Assembly: GCA_022361395.1 (NCBI GenBank)
Contig: JAKSAX010000178.1
Span: 1-48,163, forward strand
Source: Desulfobacterales bacterium
GTDB taxonomy: Bacteria > Desulfobacterota > Desulfobacteria > Desulfobacterales > Desulfobacteraceae
Direction of reading: 5' to 3'
Length of the DNA stretch: 48,163 bases
Below the pieces are notes generated by a model that saw only the letters and a list, made by a program, of their open reading frames with translations, made no database searches and was not told the DNA's origin. Both the position numbers and the translations under genes were made by a program. Positions 17,225-26,091 of the stretch are shown here, piece by piece (the stretch's first letter is position 1; the number at the start of each line of letters is the position of its first letter).

Positions 17225-18448
17225 TTATTGCTTAATCCATCTGGGTACCTGGAATTTATAGTCTTTGTAGGGTTTTGCCGGAGGATCGGTGAAGATGGCA
17301 ATCATCTCTCCGTTCTGAACCTGGTAATGGGCAATGGGTACGTCCCCGCCCGCTCTCATGACGTGGTTTTCATCCCATTTCCACATACCGGTTTCACCTT
17401 TATAGCCGTGTTCGGCAATATAGTTGGAAATCTCTTCATGTTTTTTCTCATCCCCGACAGCCACAACAGCTGCAGCCCAGGCTTTTACACCGCTGTAGGC
17501 AGCCCAGGAACCGGCCTGGGGCAGGTGTCCCCAGAGACTGTTAAACTTATCCAGCCAGGCCTGTGCTTCGGGCGTGGGTGCTTCGGGAGTCGGCATGGCT
17601 GTCGGAACCTCACCGATAAGGCCGTCAGCCTCTTTACCCATGGTGCCGACAACTTCCCTGGGAACCAGGGAGTATCCGTAACTGAGAATGGAGTTGGTCG
17701 GTTTTTTCATAAACTGACGGAAGAATGTGATCACCTCCTGGGCAGAGACGATTTCCACATGGATAATTGCCGGTTTGATCTTACGGATCTTGGTCAACAG
17801 GGGGCCCCACTGGTTGGTGCCGTAAGGAACCAGTTCATGCATGGCCACTTTCCAGCCCTGTTTCTTGAAATTATCTCTGAGTGTATCACCGACTTCCGTA
17901 CCCCAGGCGTCGTCCGCAGTAATAATGACGGCTTTTTTGTTGGGATATTCATAGGGAAGGGCCATGAGAACGTTGAACATGGACTGTCCCTGGTTGATAC
18001 CGGTATCGGTGAGCTGGAAGATATTGTTGTACTGTTTTCTGTCCTGGTTGTAGACGTCTACGGCTGCCTGGGAACCGTCATCGGCAAAAAAGGGTGCGGT
18101 GTACTTGCCATAAGCCCGTACATCCTGGCCCCAGCCGGCCCAGCCCGCATGTACCGAATCCACGTTGAGTTTTCCGCAAAGGTAGTCCGCACCCTGCATA
18201 ACGCGCTCAGGGGCAAATTCCTGGGTATCAAAGCGAACCGGTTCAAGCTGTTTGCCCAAAAGGCCGCCGGCCTCATTGATCTCGTCAATGGCCATCTTAA
18301 TACCTTTCCAGTAGTTGTCCCCGGTATCTGTATAGGGTCCTGTCATTGCCAGGGGAACCCCGACTTTAATCCCCTCTCCTGCCCAGGTACTGCCGGCCAT
18401 CCAAATGGTGCACATAAGACTTAAAACCAACACAAGTGTTTTTTTCAT
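17225..18448 (-). CDS. livK: Liv-type ABC transporter periplasmic substrate-binding protein
   Basis: Periplasmic binding protein of 407 residues (Peripla_BP_6 class) that delivers a small solute to the LivHM permease. A signal peptide with positive start (MKKT), hydrophobic core and cleavage near STWA-GEG is clear; there is no lipobox Cys. The mature start GIKVGVPLAMTGPYTDTGDNYWKGIKMAIDEINEAGG, cited here only as a pattern of key residues (G-x-x-TG, A-x-x-EIN-x-x-GG), is family-typical. GAGGCAGG precedes the ATG. It is the last gene of the liv operon, 37 bp after the LivM stop. The substrate may be an amino acid, amide, urea or another polar compound; the neighbouring GMC and AOR genes hint at an alcohol or its precursor. 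Confidence 0.9.
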   Translation of the reverse strand: MKKTLVLVLSLMCTIWMAGSTWAGEGIKVGVPLAMTGPYTDTGDNYWKGIKMAIDEINEAGGLLGKQLEPVRFDTQEFAPERVMQGADYLCGKLNVDSVHAGWAGWGQDVRAYGKYTAPFFADDGSQAAVDVYNQDRKQYNNIFQLTDTGINQGQSMFNVLMALPYEYPNKKAVIITADDAWGTEVGDTLRDNFKKQGWKVAMHELVPYGTNQWGPLLTKIRKIKPAIIHVEIVSAQEVITFFRQFMKKPTNSILSYGYSLVPREVVGTMGKEADGLIGEVPTAMPTPEAPTPEAQAWLDKFNSLWGHLPQAGSWAAYSGVKAWAAAVVAVGDEKKHEEISNYIAEHGYKGETGMWKWDENHVMRAGGDVPIAHYQVQNGEMIAIFTDPPAKPYKDYKFQVPRWIKQ

Positions 18449-18485
18449 CCTGCCTCCTCAAATTTGGTTGTTATGGGTACGTACG

Positions 18486-19502
18486 TTATGCTGTTTCTAC
18501 TACCTTCTTTTTTAATACCTCCTCACCGGCTGAACCTTTGCCGGTTTCGGGTTTACTGCCGAACAGTTTTTCAAACAATCCGATGATGCCGTCCGGCAGT
18601 GCCAGGACAAGGATCACGACCATGGCGCCCAGGATAATGGGGCGGTAAGGGCCCAGGGGTGACAGCATCTCATTGATGGCAATGGTGATAAAGGCGCCGA
18701 TCACAGCACCCGGGAACTTGCCCACACCGCCGATAACCAGGATGACCATGAGGGTGACAAAAAGATCAATACCCAGCATCCTCGTGGACAGCATGCCCAC
18801 ATAATGGGCGTAAAAACCGCCGATCATACCGGTGAGAAATGAGGTCAGCGCAAAAACCATGAGCTTATATTTAAAGGATGAGACCCCTAAACAGGTGGCA
18901 AAATCCTCGGCATCCTTAAGTGCCAGAAACGCGGTGCCCCAATGGGATCTGATCACCAGAAAGGTAATGGCCGAGCAGATGACGGCCACAAAGAATATCA
19001 GGTAAAAATAAGGAATCGGCGCGGAACTTGAAAAGGTATACCCGAAGATCTCCATAGGGGCGATGGTCAGAATTCCCCTGGATCCGCCGGTGCCGATGGC
19101 CCGGCCGATATCCCCTTTAAGCAGGGGCTCCAGTATCATGTGAACCGCAAAGGTAACCAATGCGATGTAAGCCCCCTTAAGTTTAAGGCAGGGCAGACCC
19201 ACCAATACACCTAAGGCGCCTGCCACACCGCCGGCCAGGAAGACACTGAATATGGGGGCGATGCCGAATTTGGCCGAAATAATGGCCGAAGCATAGGAGC
19301 CGATGACGAAAAAGGCCACCTGGCCGAATGAAAAAATCCCTGCAAACCCCATGATCAGATCCCAGCAGGATGCGACCACGGACCAGATCAGGCACATGAT
19401 CAGGATATGCATGATAAAGTTGGTTGATCCGAAAAACAGGGGCAGGACAGCGACAATCCCCCAGATAACAGCCAGAAGTATTGCGATTTTCTTGTGTTCC
19501 AT
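18486..19502 (-). CDS. livM: Liv-type ABC transporter permease (LivM)
   Basis: Inner-membrane permease of 338 residues with about nine to ten hydrophobic segments, pairing with LivH to form the channel. Typical LivM features are FSFGQVAFFVIGSYA after the third helix, the ALKDAEDFATCLGVSSFKYK coupling-loop region and GGVGKFPGAVIGAF near the C-terminus. It has a hydrophilic tail (SKPETGKG...). It starts with ATG four bases after the LivH stop, so the two are translated together. Confidence 0.92.
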   Translation of the reverse strand: MEHKKIAILLAVIWGIVAVLPLFFGSTNFIMHILIMCLIWSVVASCWDLIMGFAGIFSFGQVAFFVIGSYASAIISAKFGIAPIFSVFLAGGVAGALGVLVGLPCLKLKGAYIALVTFAVHMILEPLLKGDIGRAIGTGGSRGILTIAPMEIFGYTFSSSAPIPYFYLIFFVAVICSAITFLVIRSHWGTAFLALKDAEDFATCLGVSSFKYKLMVFALTSFLTGMIGGFYAHYVGMLSTRMLGIDLFVTLMVILVIGGVGKFPGAVIGAFITIAINEMLSPLGPYRPIILGAMVVILVLALPDGIIGLFEKLFGSKPETGKGSAGEEVLKKKVVETA

Positions 19503-19506
19503 CTTT

Positions 19507-20379
19507 TTACCCCCATTTTCCCATCAGTCCCTGGGGTCTGACCGCCAGGGTAGTCAATAGTACGGCAAACAATGCCATGAGTGTCCAGGTCATTCCGAAC
19601 TGCCAGCCCACAAAGGCCTCAAGCATGCCCACGATAAATGCGGCATAAAGCCCGCCCTTGATACTTCCCATACCGCCGAAAGCGGTTATTACCCAGGCCT
19701 TGACCAGGATGTCCCAGCCGCCCGCAGGGGTTACAAAGTACTTCTGGGCCAGGAGGATGCCGCCCATGCCCACCATTACCGTTGATATGGCAAAGGTGGC
19801 GGCAAATACAAACTCTTTTGGAATACCCACGATCTGGGCGCCGGCCGGATTCTGGGCCACGGCCCTTACCGACATGCCGGTGCGGGTGTTGTTGAGGAAC
19901 CACCGGAATAAAAGGATACCGCCGATGGACAACACAAAAATGACCACATCCTGATAGGAAAGGATAAAATCTCCGGCTTCAAATGAACCTTCCATAAGCG
20001 AGGGAAGACTCTTCATCCTGGCGCCGAACACCACCTGGTAGGAATTGTCCAGAAACAGGGCCAGCCCCAGGGTGATCATCATGACTTTTATCTCCCAGTC
20101 ATCCCTTTTCCGCAGGGGGGCCACCAGAAGCTTTTCAATAAAAAATCCGAATACCAGGAGGACCGGGGCTGCCAGGCAGAACACCAGCACATAGGAGTTC
20201 ACCCAGGCAAGGCCGAACAGGAGAAATGCAATATACCCGCCCATACTGTAAAAGGAGCCATAGGCAAAGTTAAAGGCCTTGGACACACCGTAGATCAATG
20301 TGAGCCCCACGGCCATGAGGGCATAGACCGATCCGTTGATCATGCCGCTGATGATAACATCGATAATCTCAATAAGCAT
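19507..20379 (-). CDS. livH: Liv-type ABC transporter permease (LivH)
   Basis: Inner-membrane permease of 290 residues, about eight hydrophobic segments. LivH hallmarks: GSVYALMAVGLTLIYGV near the N-terminus, a coupling loop MSVRAVAQNPAGAQIVGI, and GGMGSIKGGLYAAFIVGMLE. AGGAGA precedes the ATG by about eight bases. It follows livF by 16 bp and precedes livM by 4 bp, so it belongs to a tight five-gene operon livG-livF-livH-livM-livK. Confidence 0.93.
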   Translation of the reverse strand: MLIEIIDVIISGMINGSVYALMAVGLTLIYGVSKAFNFAYGSFYSMGGYIAFLLFGLAWVNSYVLVFCLAAPVLLVFGFFIEKLLVAPLRKRDDWEIKVMMITLGLALFLDNSYQVVFGARMKSLPSLMEGSFEAGDFILSYQDVVIFVLSIGGILLFRWFLNNTRTGMSVRAVAQNPAGAQIVGIPKEFVFAATFAISTVMVGMGGILLAQKYFVTPAGGWDILVKAWVITAFGGMGSIKGGLYAAFIVGMLEAFVGWQFGMTWTLMALFAVLLTTLAVRPQGLMGKWG

Positions 20380-20395
20380 TCTTTTAGGTCTCCTG

Positions 20396-21100
20396 TTACA
20401 TGCCGAGAAAAATTTCTTTTAAATGATCATTGCACAACGCATCTTCCTTGCTTCCCTCAAAGGTGATCCTGCCCTCTTCAAGCACGTAGAGTTTATCGGC
20501 AAGCTCGGTGATCTGGGGAATATTCTGCTCCACGACCAGCACTGTCATGCCCTGGTCGTTGATCTCCTTGATGATGCGCGCCACCTCATCCCTTAAATTA
20601 GGCTGGAGCCCCAGGGAGGGTTCGTCAATGGCAAGGAACCTGGCGTTTGACATCAGGCCGCGGGCTATGGCCAGCATTCTGGCCTCGCCGCCGCTCATGG
20701 TTGAGGCAAACTGTCCCTTTCGGTCGGCAAGTCTCGGAAACAGGGAAAAGACCTTTTCCAGGTTTTCCTTTTCATATACCCTTGCGTTTTTTGAATAGGC
20801 ACCCAGCTTCAGGTTTTCAAGCACTGTCATTTCCGGAAAAAGCTCCCGGTTTTCGGCAATATAGGTGATCCCCTGGTTGACAAGCTTCTCAGCCCCGAGA
20901 CCTGCGATATTGGTGCCCTTGTATTCAATGGAACCCGATACCTTTTCAACCAGGCCGCAGATGGCTTTTAAAAAGGTGGATTTACCATGGCCGTTGGGCC
21001 CCAGCATCACTACGATCTGGCCTTCTTCCACGGTCAGGGAGACCTCTTTCAGTACGTGAAAATCACCGTAATATGCGTTCATCTCCTTGATATTAATCAT
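20396..21100 (-). CDS. livF: Liv-type ABC transporter ATPase (LivF)
   Basis: Cytosolic ATPase of 234 residues powering the importer. Walker A GPNGHGKST, Q-loop region, intact signature MSGGE, Walker B FLAIDEPSLG and the switch His region VVEQN are all visible. The start at 21100 is chosen because it overlaps the livG stop by eight bases (ATGATTAA) and has GGGGG at a suitable distance; the longer frame begins with a TTG inside livG. The chain ends EIFLGM, as LivF proteins usually do. Confidence 0.92.
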   Translation of the reverse strand: MINIKEMNAYYGDFHVLKEVSLTVEEGQIVVMLGPNGHGKSTFLKAICGLVEKVSGSIEYKGTNIAGLGAEKLVNQGITYIAENRELFPEMTVLENLKLGAYSKNARVYEKENLEKVFSLFPRLADRKGQFASTMSGGEARMLAIARGLMSNARFLAIDEPSLGLQPNLRDEVARIIKEINDQGMTVLVVEQNIPQITELADKLYVLEEGRITFEGSKEDALCNDHLKEIFLGM

Positions 21101-21803
21101 TGGCATCCCCCAGATAACATTCAATGACCCTTGGATCCGACGTCACCTCCACCGGATCGCCGCAACAAATCTCGGTTCCGGTCTCAATAATGAGCAGCTT
21201 TTCCGTGAGTTCCGTGAGTACCTTCATGAAATGTTCTATAATAATGATGGTTACCCCGAGATCCTGGTTGATCCGCTGGATTAAATCCATGAGTTTCAGA
21301 ATCTCCTTGGCATTGGATCCGGCCATGGGTTCATCCAGCATGAGGATATCCGGTTTTGTGGACAGGGCCGCACCGATCATGAGCATCTTCTTATCCAGCA
21401 GATTGAGCTGGCCGGTCATTTCATCCTGCTTGTCCGCCAGGTTGACGAACTCCAGGATTCTGTCCACATAGTCCTTCTGATATCCGTTTTTTGACCCGAA
21501 ATAACTGCCCACGCCCATGCTCTGCCTCACATTCAGGCTGGGAAAGGTCTGGGGAATCTGAAAGGTCCGTGAAATACCTAATTTTGCAATTTTGTGGGGC
21601 GGAAGGCCTGAGATGTTCCGGTCTTTAAATGAGATGTCACCCTCAAATGAATAAAGACCTGTTATCAGGTTGTACAGGGTTGACTTCCCTGCGCCGTTGG
21701 GGCCTGCGATTCCAAATACCTGACCCTCGGCAACAGAAAAGCTTAAATCGTTTACAGCGGTCAATTCACCAAATTTCTTGGTGACGTTCGTGACATTCAG
21801 CAT
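21093..21803 (-). CDS. livG: Liv-type ABC transporter ATPase (LivG) with a degenerate signature motif
   Basis: First gene of the operon, ATPase of 236 residues. Walker A GPNGAGKST, ISRTFQIPQTF (LivG-specific) and Walker B ILMLDEPMAG are present, as is the switch region IIIEHFM. The ABC signature, normally LPYGQQRRLEIARAL-like in LivG, reads LNLLDKKMLMIGAAL here: the Gly and Gln that contact ATP of the partner are replaced. LivF keeps a normal signature, so the pair may hydrolyse ATP at one site only; that is inference. GAAGGAAGGAACC precedes the ATG by several bases. Confidence 0.9.
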   Translation of the reverse strand: MLNVTNVTKKFGELTAVNDLSFSVAEGQVFGIAGPNGAGKSTLYNLITGLYSFEGDISFKDRNISGLPPHKIAKLGISRTFQIPQTFPSLNVRQSMGVGSYFGSKNGYQKDYVDRILEFVNLADKQDEMTGQLNLLDKKMLMIGAALSTKPDILMLDEPMAGSNAKEILKLMDLIQRINQDLGVTIIIIEHFMKVLTELTEKLLIIETGTEICCGDPVEVTSDPRVIECYLGDAND

Positions 21804-21851
21804 ACTTATTGGTTCCTTCCTTCGGTGTTGAAGTTGAACTCAATTCTTTAC

Positions 21852-21885
21852 ATCACGTAGTATGTAATATGTGATATGTAAGCAA
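21852..21885 (-). promoter_or_regulatory. liv operon promoter region with operator copy 1
   Basis: ATCAC-GTAGTATGTAATAT-GTGAT (21852-21875) is an imperfect palindrome. On the minus strand a possible promoter, TTGCTT (21885-21880) and TACTAC (21862-21857) with a 17-bp spacer, covers it. A second copy lies at 21933-21955. Confidence 0.5.
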
Positions 21886-21931
21886 GAGCATTACCATAAG
21901 ATTTTTTAATTTGCAAGTACTAAAAAAAGTC

Positions 21932-21960
21932 TTTACATAGTACCTACTATGTGATATTTC
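21932..21960 (+). promoter_or_regulatory. Ferredoxin-AOR promoter with operator copy 2
   Basis: TTTACA (21932-21937) and TATTTC (21955-21960) are 17 bp apart. The spacer is filled by ACATAGTA-CC-TACTATGT (21935-21952), a perfect 8-bp-arm palindrome followed by GAT. In reverse it matches copy 1 (ATCACRTAGTAKGTAMTATGT). The site would block RNA polymerase if bound by a repressor. Confidence 0.55.
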
Positions 21961-21998
21961 GTCTCTACAATCCAAAATAATTATCGGAGGAAACCGCC

Positions 21999-22433
21999 GT
22001 CAAACAGCTAATCCACATACACTTTGATAAATGTACCGGCTGCAGTATCTGTCAGCTCGCCTGCTCATTTGACCTGTTTGGCGGATACAATCCAAGGCTT
22101 GCCAGACTGACCATCCTCAGTAAGCAGGAAAAACTCTACCATATGCCACAGGTCTGCAACCAGTGTGAACAGGCATACTGCATGACGGTCTGCCCGGCCA
22201 AGGCCATTGACAGAGGTGAAGACGGTGTGGTGACCATTGATCAGAAGCGGTGCATCGGCTGCGGCCTGTGTGCCCGGTACTGCCCCATTGATATGATCCT
22301 TTTGGATACTAAGGCAAAGAAAGCCCATAAATGTGAACTGTGCCAGGGGAAGCCGCTCTGCGTTGAGGCATGCCCCACCGGCGCCCTTGAGTTAATCCCT
22401 AGCTTAGGAAATTCGGAGAAAATTGATGATTGA
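21999..22433 (+). CDS. Four-cluster polyferredoxin, electron carrier of the AOR
   Basis: Iron-sulfur protein of about 145 residues. Reading from 21999 gives VKQLIHIHFDKCTGCSICQLAC, then VCNQCEQAYCMTVCPAKAI, CIGCGLCARYCP and CELCQGKPLCVEACP: sixteen cysteines for up to four 4Fe-4S clusters, as in ferredoxin subunits encoded with aldehyde oxidoreductases. GGAGG (21986-21990) lies eight bases before 21999, but the codon there is GTC, not GTG or ATG. The frame is open back to a TAA at 21978-21980, and the next ordinary start (CTG 22074, ATG 22143) would cut off the first cluster motif. The start is therefore placed by ribosome-site distance. The last eight bases overlap the AOR gene (ATGATTGA). 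Confidence 0.75.
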   Translation, partial: VKQLIHIHFDKCTGCSICQLACSFDLFGGYNPRLARLTILSKQEKLYHMPQVCNQCEQAYCMTVCPAKAIDRGEDGVVTIDQKRCIGCGLCARYCPIDMILLDTKAKKAHKCELCQGKPLCVEACPTGALELIPSLGNSEKIDD

Positions 22434-24261
22434 GGCATACACACACACCCTTCTCATGATTGATTTATCCCGTGGCGCCATTGAAACCATCCCGGTCCCC
22501 GACGAATTAACCCGGGATTTCATAGGCGGCAAGGGGTTTGGTGCAAAGCTCCTCTATGACCGGCTGTCCCCTGGTACATCCCCATATGATCCGGATAATC
22601 CCCTCATGTTTATGACAGGACCTTTAACCGGAACCATGGCGCCTGCCATGCGCGGATGCGTGGTGACAAAATCCCCGCTGACAAACACCTTTCTGGACTC
22701 TTACTTCGGCGGCAGCTTCTCCCCTGAGATCAAATATGCCGGTTATGACGGCATCATTATAACGGGAAAGGCGGACAAACCGGTTTATATCTGGATTGAT
22801 GACGACCGGGTTGAGATCAGGGATGCAGGCCGTATCTGGGGCACCGACGCCCTGGACTCCAACGAAGCCATTAAAAAAGAACTTGGGGATGACACCGTTA
22901 AAATTGCCGGCATCGGCCAGGCCGGAGAGAATCTGGTCTCCTACGCCCTGATCTGCTGCGAGTTCAACCGGCAGGCCGGCCGGGGCGGCGCAGGCGCTGT
23001 CATGGGATCCAAAAACCTGAAGGCCGTTGCCGTCCGGGGCAGCAATCCGGTCGGGGTTCATGACCCCAAAGGGTTTGCCGAGGCCTGCAAAAAGGCGTTC
23101 AAAGAGCTGGAAGTCAGCCCTGATGTAGAGGCGTTAAGGGAGGCCGGTACTGCATCGGCAGTGGAATATGCCAATGAAACAGGGCTTCTGCCCCACAGGA
23201 ACTATAGGAACGGCACCTTTGAAAAGGCGTCTAAACTTGCTGACAAGGGCCAGAGAAAACACCTGTGGATGGGAAGCAACGCCTGCATGGGATGCCCCAT
23301 CCGCTGCTCAAAAATAGGGGCGGTCAGAACCGGAAAGTACAAGGGGATTGTAACGGATATCGTTGAGTACGAATCCGCAGGTCTCATGGGCGCCAACCTG
23401 GATATCTCCGATGTCAGGGCCGTTGCCCACCTGGTAAAACTCTGCGACCGATACGGCATGGATTCCATGTCCACGGGCACTGTGATCGGTTTTGCCATGG
23501 AGGCCTGTGAAAAGGGACTTATCCCCTCCCCTGAGGGAATTGAGTTAACATTCGGAAACGTGGCTGCGGCGGAATTTATCATCCATGCCGTTGCCGGACG
23601 TGAACAGGGTATCGGCGAACTGCTGGCCAAAGGCGTGAAAGAGGCTGCCGAAGAGATCGGCGGCGAAGCCAGGGACTTTGCCATGCACACCAAAGGCCTT
23701 GAATCCCCGGCATGGGGCCCCAGGGGCGTCTCCGGCATGGGCCTTGCCTATATGACAACGGACCGGGGCGGATGTCACCAGCGCGGATTCCCCCTGGCCT
23801 ATGAACTTGCCGGAGAGTGGGAAGACACCCCCCTGGATCCCCTGGCCCCTGAAAACAAGGCAAAACTTGTGATAAGCCTGCAGAACCATTCCGCAGGCAC
23901 AGATACCCTGGTTAAATGTGATTTCGGCAGCTTTGGAATCTCCACCGACACATACGCAGAGCTGGTTTCCACAGCCACCGGCCGGAAGACTACCGCCAGG
24001 TCCATACTGGAGGCCGGAGAACGGATTTGGAGCCTCACCCGGCTGTTCAACATTGCGCAGGGGCTGGATACCTCACAGGACACACTGCCCAGGCGCTTTA
24101 TTTCGGAACCGCTGCCTGACGGACCGTCAAAGGGGCACATGATCACCGAGCAGGACATGGCTGTGATGCTGCAGGAATACTACAAGTTGAGGGGTTGGGA
24201 TGCCAAAGGCGTTCCCACGGCCGACACTTTAAGCAAATTAAATATTGAACCAGATAGTTGA
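22426..24261 (+). CDS. Aldehyde:ferredoxin oxidoreductase, tungsten type
   Basis: Cytosolic enzyme of 611 residues that oxidises an aldehyde to the acid with ferredoxin as acceptor, or the reverse. The AOR pattern is complete: N-terminal domain GGKGFGAKLLYDRL, pterin-binding GRGGAGAVMGSKNLKAVAV, cluster cysteines C287-x2-C290-x3-C294 (ACMGCPIRC) and the distant fourth Cys at 498 (LVKCDFG). This is the same spacing as the archaeal enzyme. ATG 22426 has GGAG seven bases upstream and overlaps the ferredoxin stop, so the two are translationally coupled. The GMC dehydrogenase follows 81 bp later. The aldehyde substrate is not evident; short-chain, aromatic or amino-alcohol-derived aldehydes are all possible. 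Confidence 0.94.
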   Translation: MIEAYTHTLLMIDLSRGAIETIPVPDELTRDFIGGKGFGAKLLYDRLSPGTSPYDPDNPLMFMTGPLTGTMAPAMRGCVVTKSPLTNTFLDSYFGGSFSPEIKYAGYDGIIITGKADKPVYIWIDDDRVEIRDAGRIWGTDALDSNEAIKKELGDDTVKIAGIGQAGENLVSYALICCEFNRQAGRGGAGAVMGSKNLKAVAVRGSNPVGVHDPKGFAEACKKAFKELEVSPDVEALREAGTASAVEYANETGLLPHRNYRNGTFEKASKLADKGQRKHLWMGSNACMGCPIRCSKIGAVRTGKYKGIVTDIVEYESAGLMGANLDISDVRAVAHLVKLCDRYGMDSMSTGTVIGFAMEACEKGLIPSPEGIELTFGNVAAAEFIIHAVAGREQGIGELLAKGVKEAAEEIGGEARDFAMHTKGLESPAWGPRGVSGMGLAYMTTDRGGCHQRGFPLAYELAGEWEDTPLDPLAPENKAKLVISLQNHSAGTDTLVKCDFGSFGISTDTYAELVSTATGRKTTARSILEAGERIWSLTRLFNIAQGLDTSQDTLPRRFISEPLPDGPSKGHMITEQDMAVMLQEYYKLRGWDAKGVPTADTLSKLNIEPDS

Positions 24262-24342
24262 ATTATTTTACCCGCGACCTGTTTTCCGGGCCGTGACCAG
24301 GACAAGAATTAGGACCAGGATTGAATTTAAGGAGTGGTAAGA

Positions 24343-26001
24343 ATGAAAAAACAATACGATTATATCATTATCGGCGGCGGTTCTGCCGGATGTGTTCTTG
24401 CAAACCGGCTGAGTAAGGATCCTTCAAACCAGGTACTTGTACTTGAAGCCGGGCGCCCCGACTATATATGGGATGTATTTATTCACATGCCGGCAGGTCT
24501 CACTTTCCCTTTGGGAAACAAGTATTATGACTGGTGCTACGAAACAGAGCCCGAACCCCATATGAAAGGCCGCAAGGTCTTCCATGGCCGGGGCAAGGTA
24601 CTTGGCGGTTCCTCCTCCATCAACGGTATGATTTACATCCGCGGCAATGCCATGGATTATGAGAAATGGGGCAAGGACCCGGGTATGGAAAACTGGGATT
24701 ACGCCCACAACCTGCCCTATTTCATGAGAGCGGAAAACCGGCTTAAGGGACCGGATGACTACCACGGCACGGACGGCCCGCTGACCCTTGAAACCGGCCC
24801 CTGCAAGAATCCCCTGTTCAACGCCTTCCTAAATTCCGCCAAAGATGCCGGATACCCCCTGACCGATGATGTCAACGGCTACCGCCAGGAAGGGTTCGGC
24901 GCATTTGACCGGAATATCAGCAGGGGCCGCAGGCTCAGCGCAGCCCGCGCCTATCTGCACCCAGTAATGAAAAAGAGGGATAACCTCGACGTCATCTGCC
25001 GTGCATTTACCACCAAGATCCTCTTTGAAGGTAAAAAGGCGGTGGGGGTTGAATTCGTCAAAGGCAAAAAAGGCAAAGCGCCCCAGACCGTCCATGCAGG
25101 TGAAATCATCAGCTGCGGCGGCGCCATAAACTCCCCGCACACCCTTCTGCTCTCCGGTGTGGGCAACGCGGAAGAGCTGTCTGCCATGAATATCCCCGTG
25201 GTTCATGACCTCCCGGGTGTGGGTGAAAATATGCAGGATCACCTTGAAGTCTACGTACAGTACAAGAGTAAAAAGCCCGTGTCCATGAATCCGGCACTGA
25301 AATGGTGGAAAAAGCCCTTTATCGGATACCAGTGGCTTTTCCACAGGGCCGGCGCCGCGTCCACCAACCACTTTGAAGCCGGCGGATTTATCCGCAGCAA
25401 CCATGATGTGGACTATCCCAACATCCAGTTCCACTTCCTGCCCCTGGCCATCCGCTACGACGGCAGCCAGCCCAGTTCGGAACACGGATACCAGGTCCAT
25501 GTCGGCCCCATGTACTCCAATGCCATCGGCTCCATTAAGCTCAAATCCACTGATCCCTGGGAACATCCGGCGCTCCGGTTCAACTACCTGTCCACGGACC
25601 AGGACAGGAGGGAGTGGGTGGAAGCCATCCGGTGCGCAAGAAAGATTATGAACCAGCCGGCATTTAACGAGTTCAACGGCGGGGAGATCTCTCCGGGTGC
25701 CCATATCCAGACAGACGATGATATCCTTCAATGGGTGGCCGAGGATGCGGAAACCGCCCTGCACCCCTCCTGTACCTGTAAGATGGGTACAGATGAGATG
25801 GCGGTTGTGGATCCGGATTCCATGAGGGTTCACGGTCTTGAAGGGTTAAGGGTTGTGGATGCCTCGGTCATGCCCTATGTAACCAACGGCAATATTTATG
25901 CACCGGTCATGATGCTGGCCGAAAAAGCTGCCGACATGATCCTTGGCAATACCCTGGCACCTCCGTCAACAGCCAAGTTCTACCGTCACAGAAAAGACTA
26001 A
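24343..26001 (+). CDS. GMC-family flavin alcohol dehydrogenase, choline-dehydrogenase-like
   Basis: FAD enzyme of 552 residues that oxidises an alcohol to an aldehyde. Visible: dinucleotide motif IIIGGGSAG (residues 8-16), GMC signature 1 in [19 protein letters not shown], signature 2 [15 protein letters not shown], and the C-terminal catalytic region with His in [11 protein letters not shown] and Asn in [11 protein letters not shown]. The overall layout is that of BetA choline dehydrogenases, but related enzymes act on many alcohols. AAGGAG lies eight bases before the ATG. The enzyme does not use oxygen in dehydrogenase form; in an anaerobe the acceptor is probably a quinone or electron-transfer protein. 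No signal peptide is seen. Confidence 0.93.
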   Translation: MKKQYDYIIIGGGSAGCVLANRLSKDPSNQVLVLEAGRPDYIWDVFIHMPAGLTFPLGNKYYDWCYETEPEPHMKGRKVFHGRGKVLGGSSSINGMIYIRGNAMDYEKWGKDPGMENWDYAHNLPYFMRAENRLKGPDDYHGTDGPLTLETGPCKNPLFNAFLNSAKDAGYPLTDDVNGYRQEGFGAFDRNISRGRRLSAARAYLHPVMKKRDNLDVICRAFTTKILFEGKKAVGVEFVKGKKGKAPQTVHAGEIISCGGAINSPHTLLLSGVGNAEELSAMNIPVVHDLPGVGENMQDHLEVYVQYKSKKPVSMNPALKWWKKPFIGYQWLFHRAGAASTNHFEAGGFIRSNHDVDYPNIQFHFLPLAIRYDGSQPSSEHGYQVHVGPMYSNAIGSIKLKSTDPWEHPALRFNYLSTDQDRREWVEAIRCARKIMNQPAFNEFNGGEISPGAHIQTDDDILQWVAEDAETALHPSCTCKMGTDEMAVVDPDSMRVHGLEGLRVVDASVMPYVTNGNIYAPVMMLAEKAADMILGNTLAPPSTAKFYRHRKD

Positions 26002-26035
26002 AACCAGGCATTTCAAGTTTCTGGTTGCAAAAAAT

Positions 26036-26065
26036 CCGGCTGATGTTGTATGACACATCAGCCGG
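26036..26065. other. Strong intercistronic hairpin
   Basis: CCGGCTGATGT (26036-26046) pairs perfectly with ACATCAGCCGG (26055-26065). On the plus strand it is followed by ATATTCTATC, a weak tract; the minus strand has ATTTTTTG. It may separate the GMC transcript from the chemoreceptor or stabilise the upstream mRNA. Confidence 0.45.
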
Positions 26066-26091
26066 ATATTCTATCTTAAGGAGGATACACC

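Noticed and set aside
17228-18424. 398-codon plus-strand frame opposite the LivK gene
   Set aside because: Antisense to a clear binding-protein gene; no ribosome site or motif.
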